Shown one piece after another: positions 35,870-45,572 of a DNA stretch of 64,000 nucleotides. This stretch comes from Agrobacterium arsenijevicii (GTDB taxonomy: Bacteria; Pseudomonadota; Alphaproteobacteria; Rhizobiales; Rhizobiaceae). A model generated the notes under the pieces. It saw only the letters and a list, made by a program, of their open reading frames with translations. It was not told where the DNA came from and searched no databases. Position 1 is the stretch's first letter. Every line of letters begins with the position of its first letter. The position numbers and the translations under genes are program-made. Location: the NCBI GenBank assembly GCA_000949895.1, contig JWIT01000014.1, positions 62,001-126,000 on the forward strand, read 5' to 3'.

Positions 35870-36846
35870 CCATGGGGGCGATCGACATCAAGGCACTGGC
35901 CGCCACACTCGCCGCAAGCAACGGCATTGCTGCCAAGCAGGATATCGGCTCGGTGGCAGCAAGCCTCGGCCTTCAGGGCCAATCCGTCGCCGTTGGCGAC
36001 GATTGCGCCGCATTGCCGGACGGCGACGGCTATCTGCTTTTTGCCATCGAAGGCTTCATGAATGAATTCGTCGCCGCCGATCCGTGGTTTGCCGGATGGT
36101 GCGGCGTCATGGTCAATATTTCCGATGTGGTTGCCATGGGCGGACGCCCGGTCGCCGTCGTTGATGCCGTCTGGGCGAACGGCGAGATGGGGGCCGCTCC
36201 TGTTCTCGAGGGCATGCGGGCGGCGGCCAGAACCTTCGGTGTGCCGATCGTTGGCGGCCATACCAATATCCGCACCGATCGTGGCCAGCTTTCGGTCGCG
36301 ATCCTCGGACGAGCGAAAAAACTGCTGACGAGTTTCGATGCCCGGCCTGGCGATGTGCTGATCGCCGCTATCGACCATCGCGGCCGCTACCGTGAGCCGT
36401 TCAACAATTGGGAAGCCGCAACCGACGCGCCATCCGCGCGCCTTCGCGGCGATCTGCAGATACTGCCCGAGATCGCGGAAGCCGGATTGGTGCTGGCGGC
36501 CAAGGACATCAGCCAGGGTGGGATCGTCGGCACTGCCATCATGCTGGCCGAATGCTCCAATGTCAGTATCGAGATCGATGTTTCCGCAATTCCCCTGCCC
36601 GCCGGCGTCAGCCTGGAGCGATGGCTCGCGACGTTTCCGAGCTTCGGCTACCTGCTCTCCGTTTCGCCCGAACACGAGACTGAAGTCCTTCGCCGGTTCG
36701 CCGCCCGCAACATCCCCGCCGCCACAATCGGCACGGTCGGCACAGGCAGCCGGATCACCATTACTGATGGCACCGATCATGCGCTCGTCCGCGACTACGA
36801 CCAACTTCCCCTGTTGCGGCTTGGCCAGAGGGAGGACGCCGCATGA
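35866..36846 (+). CDS. AIR-synthase-like protein, Sll0787 family
   Basis: 326 residues from an ATGA overlap at 35866 (ATG at 35872 also possible). Resembles the PurM/HypE/SelD/ThiL superfamily: acidic ATP/Mg loop VGDDCAAL, MVNISDVVAMGGRP, GGHTNI, and a C-terminal domain starting LAAKDISQGG. These enzymes use ATP to activate an oxygen or form a phosphate ester. In Nit1 clusters the substrate is unknown. Confidence 0.92.
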   Translation: MTMGAIDIKALAATLAASNGIAAKQDIGSVAASLGLQGQSVAVGDDCAALPDGDGYLLFAIEGFMNEFVAADPWFAGWCGVMVNISDVVAMGGRPVAVVDAVWANGEMGAAPVLEGMRAAARTFGVPIVGGHTNIRTDRGQLSVAILGRAKKLLTSFDARPGDVLIAAIDHRGRYREPFNNWEAATDAPSARLRGDLQILPEIAEAGLVLAAKDISQGGIVGTAIMLAECSNVSIEIDVSAIPLPAGVSLERWLATFPSFGYLLSVSPEHETEVLRRFAARNIPAATIGTVGTGSRITITDGTDHALVRDYDQLPLLRLGQREDAA

Positions 36847-38000
36847 GGCGCCCCTTGCGCATCGCCATGCTGACCCATTCCACCAATCCGCGTGGCGGCG
36901 TGGTGCATGCCATGCAGCTTTCCGAAGCCTTGACCGCACTCGGCCACGAGGTGGTCCTGCATGCGCCGGATGCAAAAGGGGCGGGCTTCTTCCGCAATCC
37001 CGCCTGCAAGACGCAGTGCATTCCCGTCCAGCCCGCAGCCGTGGACATGACGGAGATGGTCGAGCAGCGGATCGATGACTATGTCGCTTACTTCGAGGCG
37101 GCCGGAACCGCCGGCTTCGACCTCTTCCACGCGCATGACGGCATTTCCGGCAATGCCCTTGCGACACTGAAGCAGCAGGCGCTGATCCCCGGTTTCGCCC
37201 GTACCGTCCACCACATCGACCAGTTTGCCGACGCCCGGCTGATGGCCCTGCAGGATCGCTCGATCGATGAGGCGGATATCTTCTTCACCGTCAGCCGGAT
37301 GTGGCAGAAAGTGCTGCAGGACGACCGCGGCCGGACGGCGGTTGTCGTCGGTAACGGCGTCGATACCGGGCGTTTCTCGCCCGCCTGGAACGGCGAGCAG
37401 GCCGCACTGCGCGACCGGTTGAAGCTGACGAACGGCCCGATGTTTCTCAGCATCGGTGGTATCGAGGCGCGCAAGAACACGCTGGGTATTCTCGAAGCCT
37501 TCCGGCAGATACGCGCGATCCGGCCGGATGCACAGCTGATCGTCGTCGGCGGTGCCTCGCTGCTGGATCACCGCGACTATCATGAGGAATTCCGCTCCGC
37601 CCTTGCGGCACTGCACGATCAGGCCCAGTCCGTCCACATCATCGGCCCCGTGCCGGATGTGGACATGCCCAACCTCTACAGACTAGCCGATGCGCTGGTC
37701 TTTCCGTCCTTGAAGGAAGGTTTTGGCCTGGTGGTGCTGGAGGCGATGGCAAGCGGCAGTCCCGCCATCGTCCCGTCGATTGCACCGTTCACCGAGTATC
37801 TGAGCAGCGAAGACGTCATCTGGTGTGATCCATATAATTCGGCTTCGATTGCCGAAGCCATGGCGCTCTCGCTTTTTCCGCCGATCCGCGACCGCGTCAT
37901 TGCCCAGGGGCTGGAGGTCGCCGGCCGCTTCAGTTGGTACCGTGTCGCCGAAGCTCATCTTTCCACCTATGCAACATTGAAGGAGGCAGCCCATGCCTGA
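36843..38000 (+). CDS. GT4-type glycosyltransferase, MSMEG_0565 family
   Basis: 385 residues from an ATGA overlap at 36843. GT-B fold: N-terminal glycine-rich acceptor loop (STNPRGGVVHAMQLSEAL) and C-terminal donor domain with ISIGGIEARKN and the E-x7-E motif in EGFGLVVLEAMASG. A retaining sugar transferase that probably glycosylates the cluster product, which is inference. Confidence 0.93.
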   Translation: MRRPLRIAMLTHSTNPRGGVVHAMQLSEALTALGHEVVLHAPDAKGAGFFRNPACKTQCIPVQPAAVDMTEMVEQRIDDYVAYFEAAGTAGFDLFHAHDGISGNALATLKQQALIPGFARTVHHIDQFADARLMALQDRSIDEADIFFTVSRMWQKVLQDDRGRTAVVVGNGVDTGRFSPAWNGEQAALRDRLKLTNGPMFLSIGGIEARKNTLGILEAFRQIRAIRPDAQLIVVGGASLLDHRDYHEEFRSALAALHDQAQSVHIIGPVPDVDMPNLYRLADALVFPSLKEGFGLVVLEAMASGSPAIVPSIAPFTEYLSSEDVIWCDPYNSASIAEAMALSLFPPIRDRVIAQGLEVAGRFSWYRVAEAHLSTYATLKEAAHA

Positions 38001-38280
38001 AATGCGCTTTGTCATCACCTGGCCCGATGGTCAGGAAGAGAGCTGTTACTCCCCCTCTCTGATTATACGTGAGTTTTTCACCGAGGGCGAAAGTTATCCG
38101 GTTGCAGATTTCGTCGATCGCAGCCGCAAGGCGCTGACCATCGCCAGCGATCGCGTCGAGGCGAAGTATGGATTTGCGTGTTCATCGGCAAACGACCAGC
38201 TCGCCCGCATCGAAAGTGCCGCTGTCCCCTTCCTGAACGACGCAGATGCCCGCGTCCGCTGCGAAACCTTCATCCTCTGA
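37993..38280 (+). CDS. MSMEG_0570-family small protein
   Basis: 95 residues, starting 8 bases inside the glycosyltransferase gene end. Opens with MPEMRFVITWPDGQEESCYSPS, characteristic of the MSMEG_0570 nitrogen-starvation family. No known catalytic residues; two to three Cys. Function unknown, always with the Nit1 genes. Confidence 0.9.
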   Translation: MPEMRFVITWPDGQEESCYSPSLIIREFFTEGESYPVADFVDRSRKALTIASDRVEAKYGFACSSANDQLARIESAAVPFLNDADARVRCETFIL

Positions 38281-38293
38281 TAAGGACCCGTCA

Positions 38294-39565
38294 ATGCACC
38301 ATAACCTCAAGCCCCATTACAGCGCGGTCGTCATCGGCGGCGGCCAAGCCGGCCTCTCGGCCAGCCACTATCTTGGCAAGCACGGCATCGACCATGTCGT
38401 CTTCGAGAAGAAGACCGTGGCCCACAAATGGAAGAACGAGCGCTGGGATGCCTTCTGCCTGGTGACACCCAACTGGCAATGCCAGCTGCCCGACCATCCC
38501 TATGACGGCCCGGATCCGAACGGCTTCATGGTCAAGGACGAGATCCTCGCCTATGTCGATCGCTTCGTCGCCAAGGTGGATGCGCCGGTACTGGAAGATA
38601 CCAGCGTCACCTCGTTGGAGAAGACCGGCGATCTCTTTCGCATCGAGACATCAGCCGGAACGGTAACCGCCGATAGCGTCGTCATCGCCACCAGCCTCTA
38701 CAGCGAACCGGCTATCCCGCGAGCCGCCGAACGATTGCCGGACGACATCGTCCAGCTCCACACCGCCGATTACCGCAATCCGGGCCAACTGCCCGAAGGC
38801 ACGGTCGTGGTCGTCGGCTCCGGTCAATCCGGCTGCCAGATTGCCGAGGATCTACATCTTGCCGGCCGGAAAGTTCATATGGTCACAGGCAATGCACCGC
38901 GTTGCGCCCGCTTCTATCGCGGCCGCGATGTGGTCGATTGGTTGGCCGATGTCGGCCAGTACGACATCACCATCGCGCATGATGGAATGACCAAGAAGAA
39001 GCATGACACCAATCATTATCTCACCGGCCGCGACGGCGGGCGGGATATCGATCTGCGCAAGTTCGCACTGGAGGGCATGGCGCTCTATGGCCGCATGTCC
39101 GGCGTGGCCGCAGGCCGGATGCTGTTCGAGCCAAACTTGAGGGCCAATCTCGACGGCGCCGACCGGGTCTATAATAGCATTAACGCACTGATCGACCGTT
39201 ATATCGCTGAAAAAGGCATCGATGCACCCGCAGGCACCCCCTATGTGCCGCTTTGGGAACCAGAGGCAGAACCGGCGGATCTCGATCTCAAGGCCGAAGG
39301 CGTTGGCTCCGTCATCTGGGCAACAGGCTTTAGCCCCGATTGGTCCTTCGTCGGCCTGCCGATCTTTGACGGCACCGGCTACCCGGTGCAACGGCGAGGC
39401 GTTACGGGGATTGACGGCGTCTATGTGCTCGGCCTTCCCTGGCTCTGGACGTGGGGATCAGGGCGCTTTCTCGCCGTCGGCAAGGATGCGGAGCATGTCG
39501 TCAGCCATCTTGCGGAATGGCTAGATACCGATCACCCACAATTGAAGCAGGCGGCAAATAGCTAG
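38294..39565 (+). CDS. Flavin-dependent oxidoreductase, MSMEG_0569 family
   Basis: 423 residues from the ATG at 38294 with AAGGA upstream. Two Rossmann nucleotide-binding loops are visible: FAD loop [17 protein letters not shown] near the N-terminus and an NADPH loop [17 protein letters not shown] around residue 175. [10 protein letters not shown] near residue 340 completes a flavin-monooxygenase-like pattern. Likely oxidises or hydroxylates the cluster intermediate. Last canonical gene of the Nit1 set. Confidence 0.92.
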   Translation: MHHNLKPHYSAVVIGGGQAGLSASHYLGKHGIDHVVFEKKTVAHKWKNERWDAFCLVTPNWQCQLPDHPYDGPDPNGFMVKDEILAYVDRFVAKVDAPVLEDTSVTSLEKTGDLFRIETSAGTVTADSVVIATSLYSEPAIPRAAERLPDDIVQLHTADYRNPGQLPEGTVVVVGSGQSGCQIAEDLHLAGRKVHMVTGNAPRCARFYRGRDVVDWLADVGQYDITIAHDGMTKKKHDTNHYLTGRDGGRDIDLRKFALEGMALYGRMSGVAAGRMLFEPNLRANLDGADRVYNSINALIDRYIAEKGIDAPAGTPYVPLWEPEAEPADLDLKAEGVGSVIWATGFSPDWSFVGLPIFDGTGYPVQRRGVTGIDGVYVLGLPWLWTWGSGRFLAVGKDAEHVVSHLAEWLDTDHPQLKQAANS

Positions 39566-39568
39566 GCC

Positions 39569-40435
39569 ATGAACGCAACCGTCCTCGATTTCCATCCGGC
39601 AGAACCTTCAACGCACGATCTTATGGAACGCGCGTTGGAGCCGCATATCCTTCTCGGCATGCCGCATCTCACCCCCTTCGGCCTCTCTGAGACCTGGCTG
39701 ATGAAGGAGCTCGGCCATCGTCACTGGCTGATGCTCGCCCGGCAACTCGGCATGGACAATGCCGACTTCCGCACCCCCGACGGCGAGGAAGCCTATGCGG
39801 CGATCTGCGCGACATCCTTAAGCGGCGCGAGGTTCGAAACTGTCCGTGCCAATGACATATTGACTATCCACTCGGCACTTTCACCTGTCTCGCGCACGCA
39901 GATTTCTACCCGCCATCGGCTTTCGGTTCGAGGCATGACGATTGGCGACGTGGAGCTGATTTCGACCTTTGTTCACCGTGAGAGAGAGGGCGATAACCAT
40001 TCAATCGCCCGTGTCGCCATCTCGCACCTGAAGGCGGCAACGCCGTGCGAAGTCAATGCACTCGCGGCGCTTGCGTCCGCCGTTCGCTCGGGTAAGTCCG
40101 CAGTCTACCTCGGGCTTCCAGCAAATGGGCTAGCGCGCCGCCGAAGCTACCGCTTCGAGCCGCATCAAACGCAGGAATTCAACGGCGCAGGGCTCTTCTA
40201 CTTCGCCCAATTCCAGGCGGTCGTGGATCGCGCCCGCGAAAAATGGTTCAGTAGCCCGCAAAAGCTGGTCACGACAAGGGAAAGGTGCGTTTTCTTTAGG
40301 GGCAATGTCAGAGCCGGAGAAACGCTCTTCATTGACCTTGTCGGAATATCCGATGATCATCTTCGCCTGCATTGCGTCATCCGGCGAAGCGACGCAAATG
40401 TGATTGGAACCATTTTCACGCAGTACGGCAGTTGA
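39569..40435 (+). CDS. LnmK/Pnap_2097-like hot-dog biosynthetic protein
   Basis: 288 residues, 3 bases after the flavoprotein stop, so part of the same operon. The sequence (PHLTPFGLSETWLMKELGHRHW, FETVRANDILTIHSALSP, QFNGAGLFYFAQFQAVVDRA split across the protein) resembles the LnmK / Pnap_2097 group of double hot-dog proteins. LnmK itself is an acyltransferase-decarboxylase in leinamycin biosynthesis. Its joining to a Nit1 cluster suggests an acyl-handling step. The exact reaction is not deducible. Confidence 0.75.
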   Translation: MNATVLDFHPAEPSTHDLMERALEPHILLGMPHLTPFGLSETWLMKELGHRHWLMLARQLGMDNADFRTPDGEEAYAAICATSLSGARFETVRANDILTIHSALSPVSRTQISTRHRLSVRGMTIGDVELISTFVHREREGDNHSIARVAISHLKAATPCEVNALAALASAVRSGKSAVYLGLPANGLARRRSYRFEPHQTQEFNGAGLFYFAQFQAVVDRAREKWFSSPQKLVTTRERCVFFRGNVRAGETLFIDLVGISDDHLRLHCVIRRSDANVIGTIFTQYGS

Positions 40436-41189
40436 TCCGATCAGACCCGCTTCGTTGGCAATTACGAAGTTCGAAGCGGATCGTTAAACTGGGTAACCCG
40501 ATCACCCCAAAACACATCCTCGACATAGAGCCAAAGCATCACGGTTGATCCGCCGATTACATTCGCCCGCGCGCAGCGCCATGCTTTTTATAGGCTTCAG
40601 TTTTGGGGCTCGCTGTGGCAATCGCAAAGGATGTCTCGCCAGATCGGAGATTGAATCCGGTTACTGGTTCCATCAGGCTGTACTCGTAGACGACAACAGC
40701 ACTGATCACCGCGAAGTTGATATCCCACATGTCTAAATGCCCGCTAAAACCGGGATTGGACACGATCGTTTTCGACGGACCGGATCCAGCAAGAGTAGCG
40801 TGAAGGTGACACCGACAGTTGTCCAACGTCGAGCAACGGGAGGCGATCGGTGGCCTCCCCGATCACAAGTGATCTCGAAACCCGTACTTACCCACAACAG
40901 CGGGGCAAACGGCCGTGCATGGCCAGTAAGGTCACGTTGCCGCTAAACGGCCACAGTCGCGAAACTTTCGTAACAAAACAACATACACAGCAATATCGGC
41001 ACGATTAGTTTCGTCTGACGGCTTCGCTGCGCCTCACCCAACAGTTCGCCAGTTTGGCTGGCGGGACAAGAGGGTAAGGCAAGTAGCGACATCGGCCCCG
41101 ATAAAACATGTTCTCGGGTTTATGTCTTCGAACGGTCGTCACTTGTGACCACCCAAGTATGCAGAAAACCGGCTCGATAGGAGAGAAGA
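40436..41189. other. Long gene-free stretch after the Nit1 operon
   Basis: No convincing gene in 754 bases. A weak hairpin, CCGCTTCG (40447-40454) with CGAAGCGG (40472-40479), follows the last Nit1 gene and may end transcription. Short frames here (for example 40557-40826, minus) show no known family or ribosome site. A second small inverted repeat CGCCAG/CTGGCG lies near 41048-41063. Confidence 0.5.
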
Positions 41190-41555
41190 ATGAAGAGAAA
41201 CCTGGTTGTGCTGGCTTCCGCCGCATTGTTGATGGCCGGTATTTCCCCCGCATTGGCCCAAGACGGTTATCGCAGAGATAACCCACCTGCGCGTTATCTG
41301 GACGACGAGGGGAACGGCCACCGGGTTCAGGAACGGGATCGGCACGCTCGTGACCGGCAGGAACGCCGCGAGCAATTTGGCCAACGCGATGTCATCAGCT
41401 TGCTTGAGAGTCGCGGCTATCGCGTCCGCGAGGTGAGATTGGAACGCGGGCAGTATCTTGTGAGAGCCTCCCGCCGCGGTGAACGGCTGCTCGTCATTGT
41501 GTCTCGCCGGGGCGAAATCCTTGAGACACGCCGCATGACGACGGATCGCTTCTGA
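41190..41555 (+). CDS. Small secreted basic protein (PepSY-like C-terminus)
   Basis: 121 residues from the ATG at 41190 with AGGAGAG upstream. A signal peptide ends near SPALA. The mature part is Arg-rich, with a helix ISLLESRGYRVREVRLERGQYLV that resembles PepSY-type small periplasmic domains, followed by a short beta-like tail. It precedes the ABC exporter gene by 118 bases but no functional link is evident. Confidence 0.65.
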   Translation: MKRNLVVLASAALLMAGISPALAQDGYRRDNPPARYLDDEGNGHRVQERDRHARDRQERREQFGQRDVISLLESRGYRVREVRLERGQYLVRASRRGERLLVIVSRRGEILETRRMTTDRF

Positions 41556-41673
41556 CATCGACCAATAAGGTGAGTACCGGCACGCCGCTAGGCGGTCGGT
41601 GCCTCTCATAGCAAACAGGTTCTGAACTCCAAGGCGCGCATGCCTTCATTCAAGCGCGCGATAGGATCGTCCG

Positions 41674-43806
41674 TTGCTTCTCACGGCTTTGCATAACCAC
41701 TCACGGATCGAGCCTCTTCTGCAATCTGAAGCTGCCGAATGCGGACTTGCCTGCCTGGCGATGGTGGCGGGCTTTCACGGTCATCGCGTGACGCTGTCGG
41801 AGCTCAGGCGGCGCCATTCGGTGTCCTCGAAGGGCACGACGCTGAAGAGCCTCATCTCCGTCGCCGACGATCTCGGCTTTACCAGCCGACCCCTAAAGCT
41901 GGAGATGGAGGACATCGGCAAGCTGAAGATGCCCTGCATCCTGCACTGGGACATGTCGCATTATGTCGTCTTGAGCCGGGTGACGCCGAACCGGATCGAG
42001 GTGCATGATCCGGCAAGCGGCCAGCGGCGATTGTCTCATGCCGAAGCATCCAGGCACTTTACCGGCGTGGCGCTGGAACTGACGCCGGCCGCCACCTTCA
42101 GCAAGCGCAAGGTGGTCGAGCGGGTGCGCCTGGCCGACCTGTGGTCGAAGAGCGCCGGCTTCATCCCGAGCCTGCTGCAGATCCTGACGCTCTCCGCCCT
42201 GCTGCAATTCTTCGCCCTGCTGTCGCCGCTCGTCAACCAGATGATCGTCGACGAAGCCATCTCCAAGGGCGATCTCAGCCTTCTGAACGTGATCGTTATC
42301 GGTGCCGGATTGTTGCTGCTGATCCAGAGCGCGACGACGTTGCTGCGCGGTTACGTGCAGATGCATTTCAGCACGCTTCTAACCTTCCAGATGCGCGGCA
42401 ACCTGTTGCGTCATGCGTTGCGCCTGCCGGTGCCATGGTTCGAAAAGCGGCGTCTCGGCGATATTCTGTCCCGCTTCAACTCCCTGCAGCCGGTGCAGGA
42501 CCTCCTGACGGGCGGCCTCGTCTCTGGCGCTCTGGACGGGCTCATGGCCGTCATCACCCTGGCGGTGATGCTGATCTACGCACCCTATCTGGCAAGCGTG
42601 GTGCTGGTCTCGCTGGCGCTTGTCGTGTGCATCCGGTTGGGCACGTTCCCCTGGCTGCGGAGCCTGACCAATGAGGGCATCCAGTATCAGGCCAAGGTGG
42701 ACGGCGTTTTCCTCGAAACCATCCGGGGTGCGAGGGCGTTCAAGCTGTTCGGCCGCGAGCTGGAGCGCCACGGCGTCTGGCAGAACGCCTATGCCGACAG
42801 CATCAACAACAATGTGCGCATCCAGAAAGTCAGCCTCAAGGGGACTGCGGGCCTGTCCTTCCTGACGGGGGCGGAGATGTTGCTGGTGTTCTATCTGGGC
42901 GCGGGTGCCATCATCCAGGGAGAGATGACGCTCGGCATGCTGCTGGCTTTCCTGTCCTATCGCAGCCAGTTCAGCACCGCCGCTCTGTCGCTGGTCGATC
43001 AATATTTCAAGTTCCGCATGACGGGTCTGCATCTGGAGCGCCTGGCCGATGCCGTGCACCAGGATCCCGAGCCGGGCCTGGACGCCGAGGCGCGCAAGGA
43101 TCGTCCGCTTGCCGGAGTGCTCGACGTGCGCAACCTCTCTTTCCGCTATGCCGAGCGCGAAGCCTGGGTGCTGAAGGATGTATCGCTGGCGATCAAGCCG
43201 GGGCAGTCCGTTGTGTTCGTCGGACCCTCGGGTGGTGGCAAATCCACGCTCCTGAAGCTGCTGATGGGCCTCTATCCGCCGAACGAGGGTGAAGTGCTCG
43301 TCGACGGTCTGCCCTTCAGCGCCCTGGGGATGCGGGCTTACCGCGCGCAGATCGGCGTGGTGATGCAGGACGACCAGCTTTTTGCGGGCACGCTCGCCGA
43401 CAATATCGCCTTCTTCGATCCCGACATGGATCTGGCGCGCGTCGAAGCGGTTGCCGGGCTTGTCGGCCTTCACGACGAAATCCTGCGCATGCCGATGGGC
43501 TACATGACCCTGGTGGGCGACCTCGGATCGACGCTGTCGGGAGGCCAACAGCAACGCGCGCTGCTGGCGCGGGCGCTCTACCGAAAGCCCTCCATATTGT
43601 TCCTCGATGAGGGGACGGCCAATCTCGACGTCCTTGCGGAACGCCGCGTCATGCAGGCGCTGAGCAGGCTCGGTATTACCCAGGTGATGGTCGCCCATCG
43701 TCCTGGAGCCATCGAGGGCGCGGCGCGCGTCTTCGCCGTGGAGAACGGCCATGTGCGTGAGCTGATGCGCGATGTGCCGGCGCAGCCTTTGCAGGTGGTG
43801 CCATGA
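41674..43806 (+). CDS. Peptidase-C39 ABC exporter (bacteriocin-type, CvaB/RaxB-like)
   Basis: 710 residues from a TTG at 41674 with AGGA upstream. The N-terminal C39 protease has all catalytic residues: Cys about 23 (EAAECGLACLAM), His about 97 (DMSHYVV) and Asp about 113 (VHDP). Six membrane helices follow, then an ABC ATPase with Walker A GPSGGGKST, signature LSGGQQQR and Walker B ILFLDEG. Such proteins cleave double-glycine leaders and export the peptide. An HlyD-type adaptor gene overlaps it and a double-glycine peptide gene follows. Confidence 0.95.
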   Translation: MLLTALHNHSRIEPLLQSEAAECGLACLAMVAGFHGHRVTLSELRRRHSVSSKGTTLKSLISVADDLGFTSRPLKLEMEDIGKLKMPCILHWDMSHYVVLSRVTPNRIEVHDPASGQRRLSHAEASRHFTGVALELTPAATFSKRKVVERVRLADLWSKSAGFIPSLLQILTLSALLQFFALLSPLVNQMIVDEAISKGDLSLLNVIVIGAGLLLLIQSATTLLRGYVQMHFSTLLTFQMRGNLLRHALRLPVPWFEKRRLGDILSRFNSLQPVQDLLTGGLVSGALDGLMAVITLAVMLIYAPYLASVVLVSLALVVCIRLGTFPWLRSLTNEGIQYQAKVDGVFLETIRGARAFKLFGRELERHGVWQNAYADSINNNVRIQKVSLKGTAGLSFLTGAEMLLVFYLGAGAIIQGEMTLGMLLAFLSYRSQFSTAALSLVDQYFKFRMTGLHLERLADAVHQDPEPGLDAEARKDRPLAGVLDVRNLSFRYAEREAWVLKDVSLAIKPGQSVVFVGPSGGGKSTLLKLLMGLYPPNEGEVLVDGLPFSALGMRAYRAQIGVVMQDDQLFAGTLADNIAFFDPDMDLARVEAVAGLVGLHDEILRMPMGYMTLVGDLGSTLSGGQQQRALLARALYRKPSILFLDEGTANLDVLAERRVMQALSRLGITQVMVAHRPGAIEGAARVFAVENGHVRELMRDVPAQPLQVVP

Positions 43807-45041
43807 GCGAGGCATTGTTCCGCACCGAAGCCATAGAACACCGCCGCCGTCTTCGCGGCGAGGTGATGATCGCGCAGCCGGTGAGCCACGGTGTCATGAC
43901 GGCGATCCTCGGCGTCTTCGTGGTCATCGGTGCGACCTATCTCATGACCGGCACCTATGCTCGCAAGGAGACCGTGCAGGGCTACATCGCCCCGACCGGT
44001 GGCCTGGCGCAGCTATACGCCACCAAGGGCGGTATCGTGACGCGGGTGCTGGTCCACGAAGGAGACGTGGTGACCCAGGGCCAGCCAATGGTGGAGCTTT
44101 CGCTGGAAACGACCGGTGCCGACGGTCAGGTTGGCGAAAAGCTGCGCTTGGAGATGCAAGCCCGTATCCAGGCGATCGATACGCAGATGACCGCTGCGAA
44201 AGCCCGCTTCGACGAAGAGGGACGACGCCTGTCGGCCCGCGTCGAAGGACTTGGTGGAGAACTGGCGAGCCAGGAACAGCGGCTGGAGTCGGAACGCCGC
44301 CTGCAGGCCCTGCAAACCGACGATGCCGGGCGCTATGCACAGCTTCAGGTCAAGGGCAGTGGAACGCGCTTCGAGCTGTCGCGCCGCCAGCAGCAGATCC
44401 TCGCGCAGGAAAGTGTCATCCACGAGCTGGAGCGGCAGAAAGAGCAACGGCAAGGCGACCTCAACGATGCCCGGTCGCAACTGGCAGGCTTGCCGGCCGA
44501 GCGCGATGACAAGCTGGCGCAGTTGCAAGGCCTTCGCAGCGAACTGGAGCAATCCCTGGCGCAATTGCAGGTCAACCGCGCCTACGTCATGGTCGCGCCG
44601 GTGGCTGGCCGGGTCGCGGCATTGCAGGCACAGCCAGGGCAGACGGCCGTGGCGCAATCGCCCTTGGCGGCGCTGGTGCCGGCCGGCAGCAATCTCGAGG
44701 CCAACCTGCTGGTGCCGCCGCGCGCGGCCGGCCTGATCCAGCCGGGCCAAGAGGTGCGGCTCAGGGTCGACGCCTTCCCGTATCAGCGCTTCGGCGTGGT
44801 GTCGGGCCATGTCGTGCAGGTGTCCCGTGCAACCTATCGCGAGGGTGAGCTTCTGGCTCCCATCGCCTTCAAAGATCCCGTCTACCGAGTCACCGTCAGC
44901 CTGGAGCGTACAAGCATCTCCGCCTATGGCGAAGAACGCCCGTTGACCCCCGGTATGACCCTCATCGGCGATATCATCACGGATCGCCGACACTTCACCG
45001 ACTGGGTATTGGACCCCCTAAGGGCCATGGGCAGCCGGTGA
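43803..45041 (+). CDS. HlyD/CvaA-type membrane-fusion adaptor
   Basis: 412 residues from an ATGA overlap with the exporter gene. One N-terminal membrane segment (about residues 30-50), a lipoyl half (GGIVTRVLVHEGDVVTQGQP), long coiled coil (about 110-255), second lipoyl half (APVAGRVAALQAQPGQTV-like) and a beta-barrel end. It joins the exporter to an outer-membrane TolC-like channel, which is not encoded here. Confidence 0.94.
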   Translation: MSEALFRTEAIEHRRRLRGEVMIAQPVSHGVMTAILGVFVVIGATYLMTGTYARKETVQGYIAPTGGLAQLYATKGGIVTRVLVHEGDVVTQGQPMVELSLETTGADGQVGEKLRLEMQARIQAIDTQMTAAKARFDEEGRRLSARVEGLGGELASQEQRLESERRLQALQTDDAGRYAQLQVKGSGTRFELSRRQQQILAQESVIHELERQKEQRQGDLNDARSQLAGLPAERDDKLAQLQGLRSELEQSLAQLQVNRAYVMVAPVAGRVAALQAQPGQTAVAQSPLAALVPAGSNLEANLLVPPRAAGLIQPGQEVRLRVDAFPYQRFGVVSGHVVQVSRATYREGELLAPIAFKDPVYRVTVSLERTSISAYGEERPLTPGMTLIGDIITDRRHFTDWVLDPLRAMGSR

Positions 45042-45103
45042 GAGCAAGAAGAGGGAGGACCATCCCGGTCAATCCCTCACCACCAACCTAATAGGAGACT
45101 AGC

Positions 45104-45343
45104 ATGACCAACATCACCGAAATCAACACCGACATGCTCGACCTCGTCAGCGGCGGCGCTTCCACGGTCTCTTCGACGGTCACCATTGGCGCCGATGGCG
45201 CCGTCAGCGGTAGCTACACCTTCGGCAGCCGCTCGGGCACCTTCTCGGCAACGCTGCCGGCAGAAGTCGTGCAGAAGGCTGGGACGTTTTCGTTCAGCAA
45301 CGCCTCCGGCTCGTTCAGCTTCGATAGCTCGTTTGCTGGCTGA
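45104..45343 (+). CDS. Double-glycine-leader secreted peptide
   Basis: 79 residues from the ATG at 45104, with AGGAGA upstream, 62 bases after the adaptor gene. The leader (about 18 residues) ends DLVSGG, with hydrophobic residues at -4, -7 and -12, which fits C39 cleavage before Ala19. The mature peptide is about 61 residues, without Cys, rich in Gly, Ser, Thr and Phe, with alternating patterns (SGTFSA, AGTFSFS, SGSFSFD) that suggest beta-strand or amyloid-like structure. Bacteriocin or microcin is likely; no immunity gene is recognisable. Confidence 0.7.
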   Translation: MTNITEINTDMLDLVSGGASTVSSTVTIGADGAVSGSYTFGSRSGTFSATLPAEVVQKAGTFSFSNASGSFSFDSSFAG

Positions 45344-45362
45344 TCCGGCTTAACGACATTGG

Positions 45363-45386
45363 CCGGCGGCTGGAGACAGCTGCCGG
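45363..45386 (+). terminator. Hairpin after the secreted peptide gene
   Basis: CCGGCGGCTG and CAGCTGCCGG form a 10-bp stem with one mismatch around a 4-base loop, 20 bases after the peptide stop. The lack of a T-run makes the terminator call tentative. Confidence 0.45.
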
Positions 45387-45572
45387 TTCGACAAATGACG
45401 TTTGATGACGAGTGGAGGCGTGCATGGATTGCTTCCCGTCCGGCAGACCGATGACCCCAAGTTCATTTCCGTTCTGCAACAATACCGAATAAATTGGAAC
45501 ACAACTCCCTCAGTCTGCGGGTTATGAATTTGGAATTGCCGCCATTTTCAGACAATTCAGAGGAATTAAGCA

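Noticed and set aside
35809-37167. Open frame (452 codons) antisense to the Nit1 genes
   Set aside because: Overlaps the AIR-synthase-like and glycosyltransferase genes completely and lacks any domain or ribosome site.
40557-40826. Short minus-strand frame (89 codons) in the gap after the Nit1 operon
   Set aside because: No family, no good ribosome site, and the region shows no codon bias.
42379-43815. Long open frame (478 codons) antisense to the ABC exporter
   Set aside because: No known motif, His/Gln/Arg-rich as expected for the complement of a GC-rich gene; the plus-strand gene is certain.
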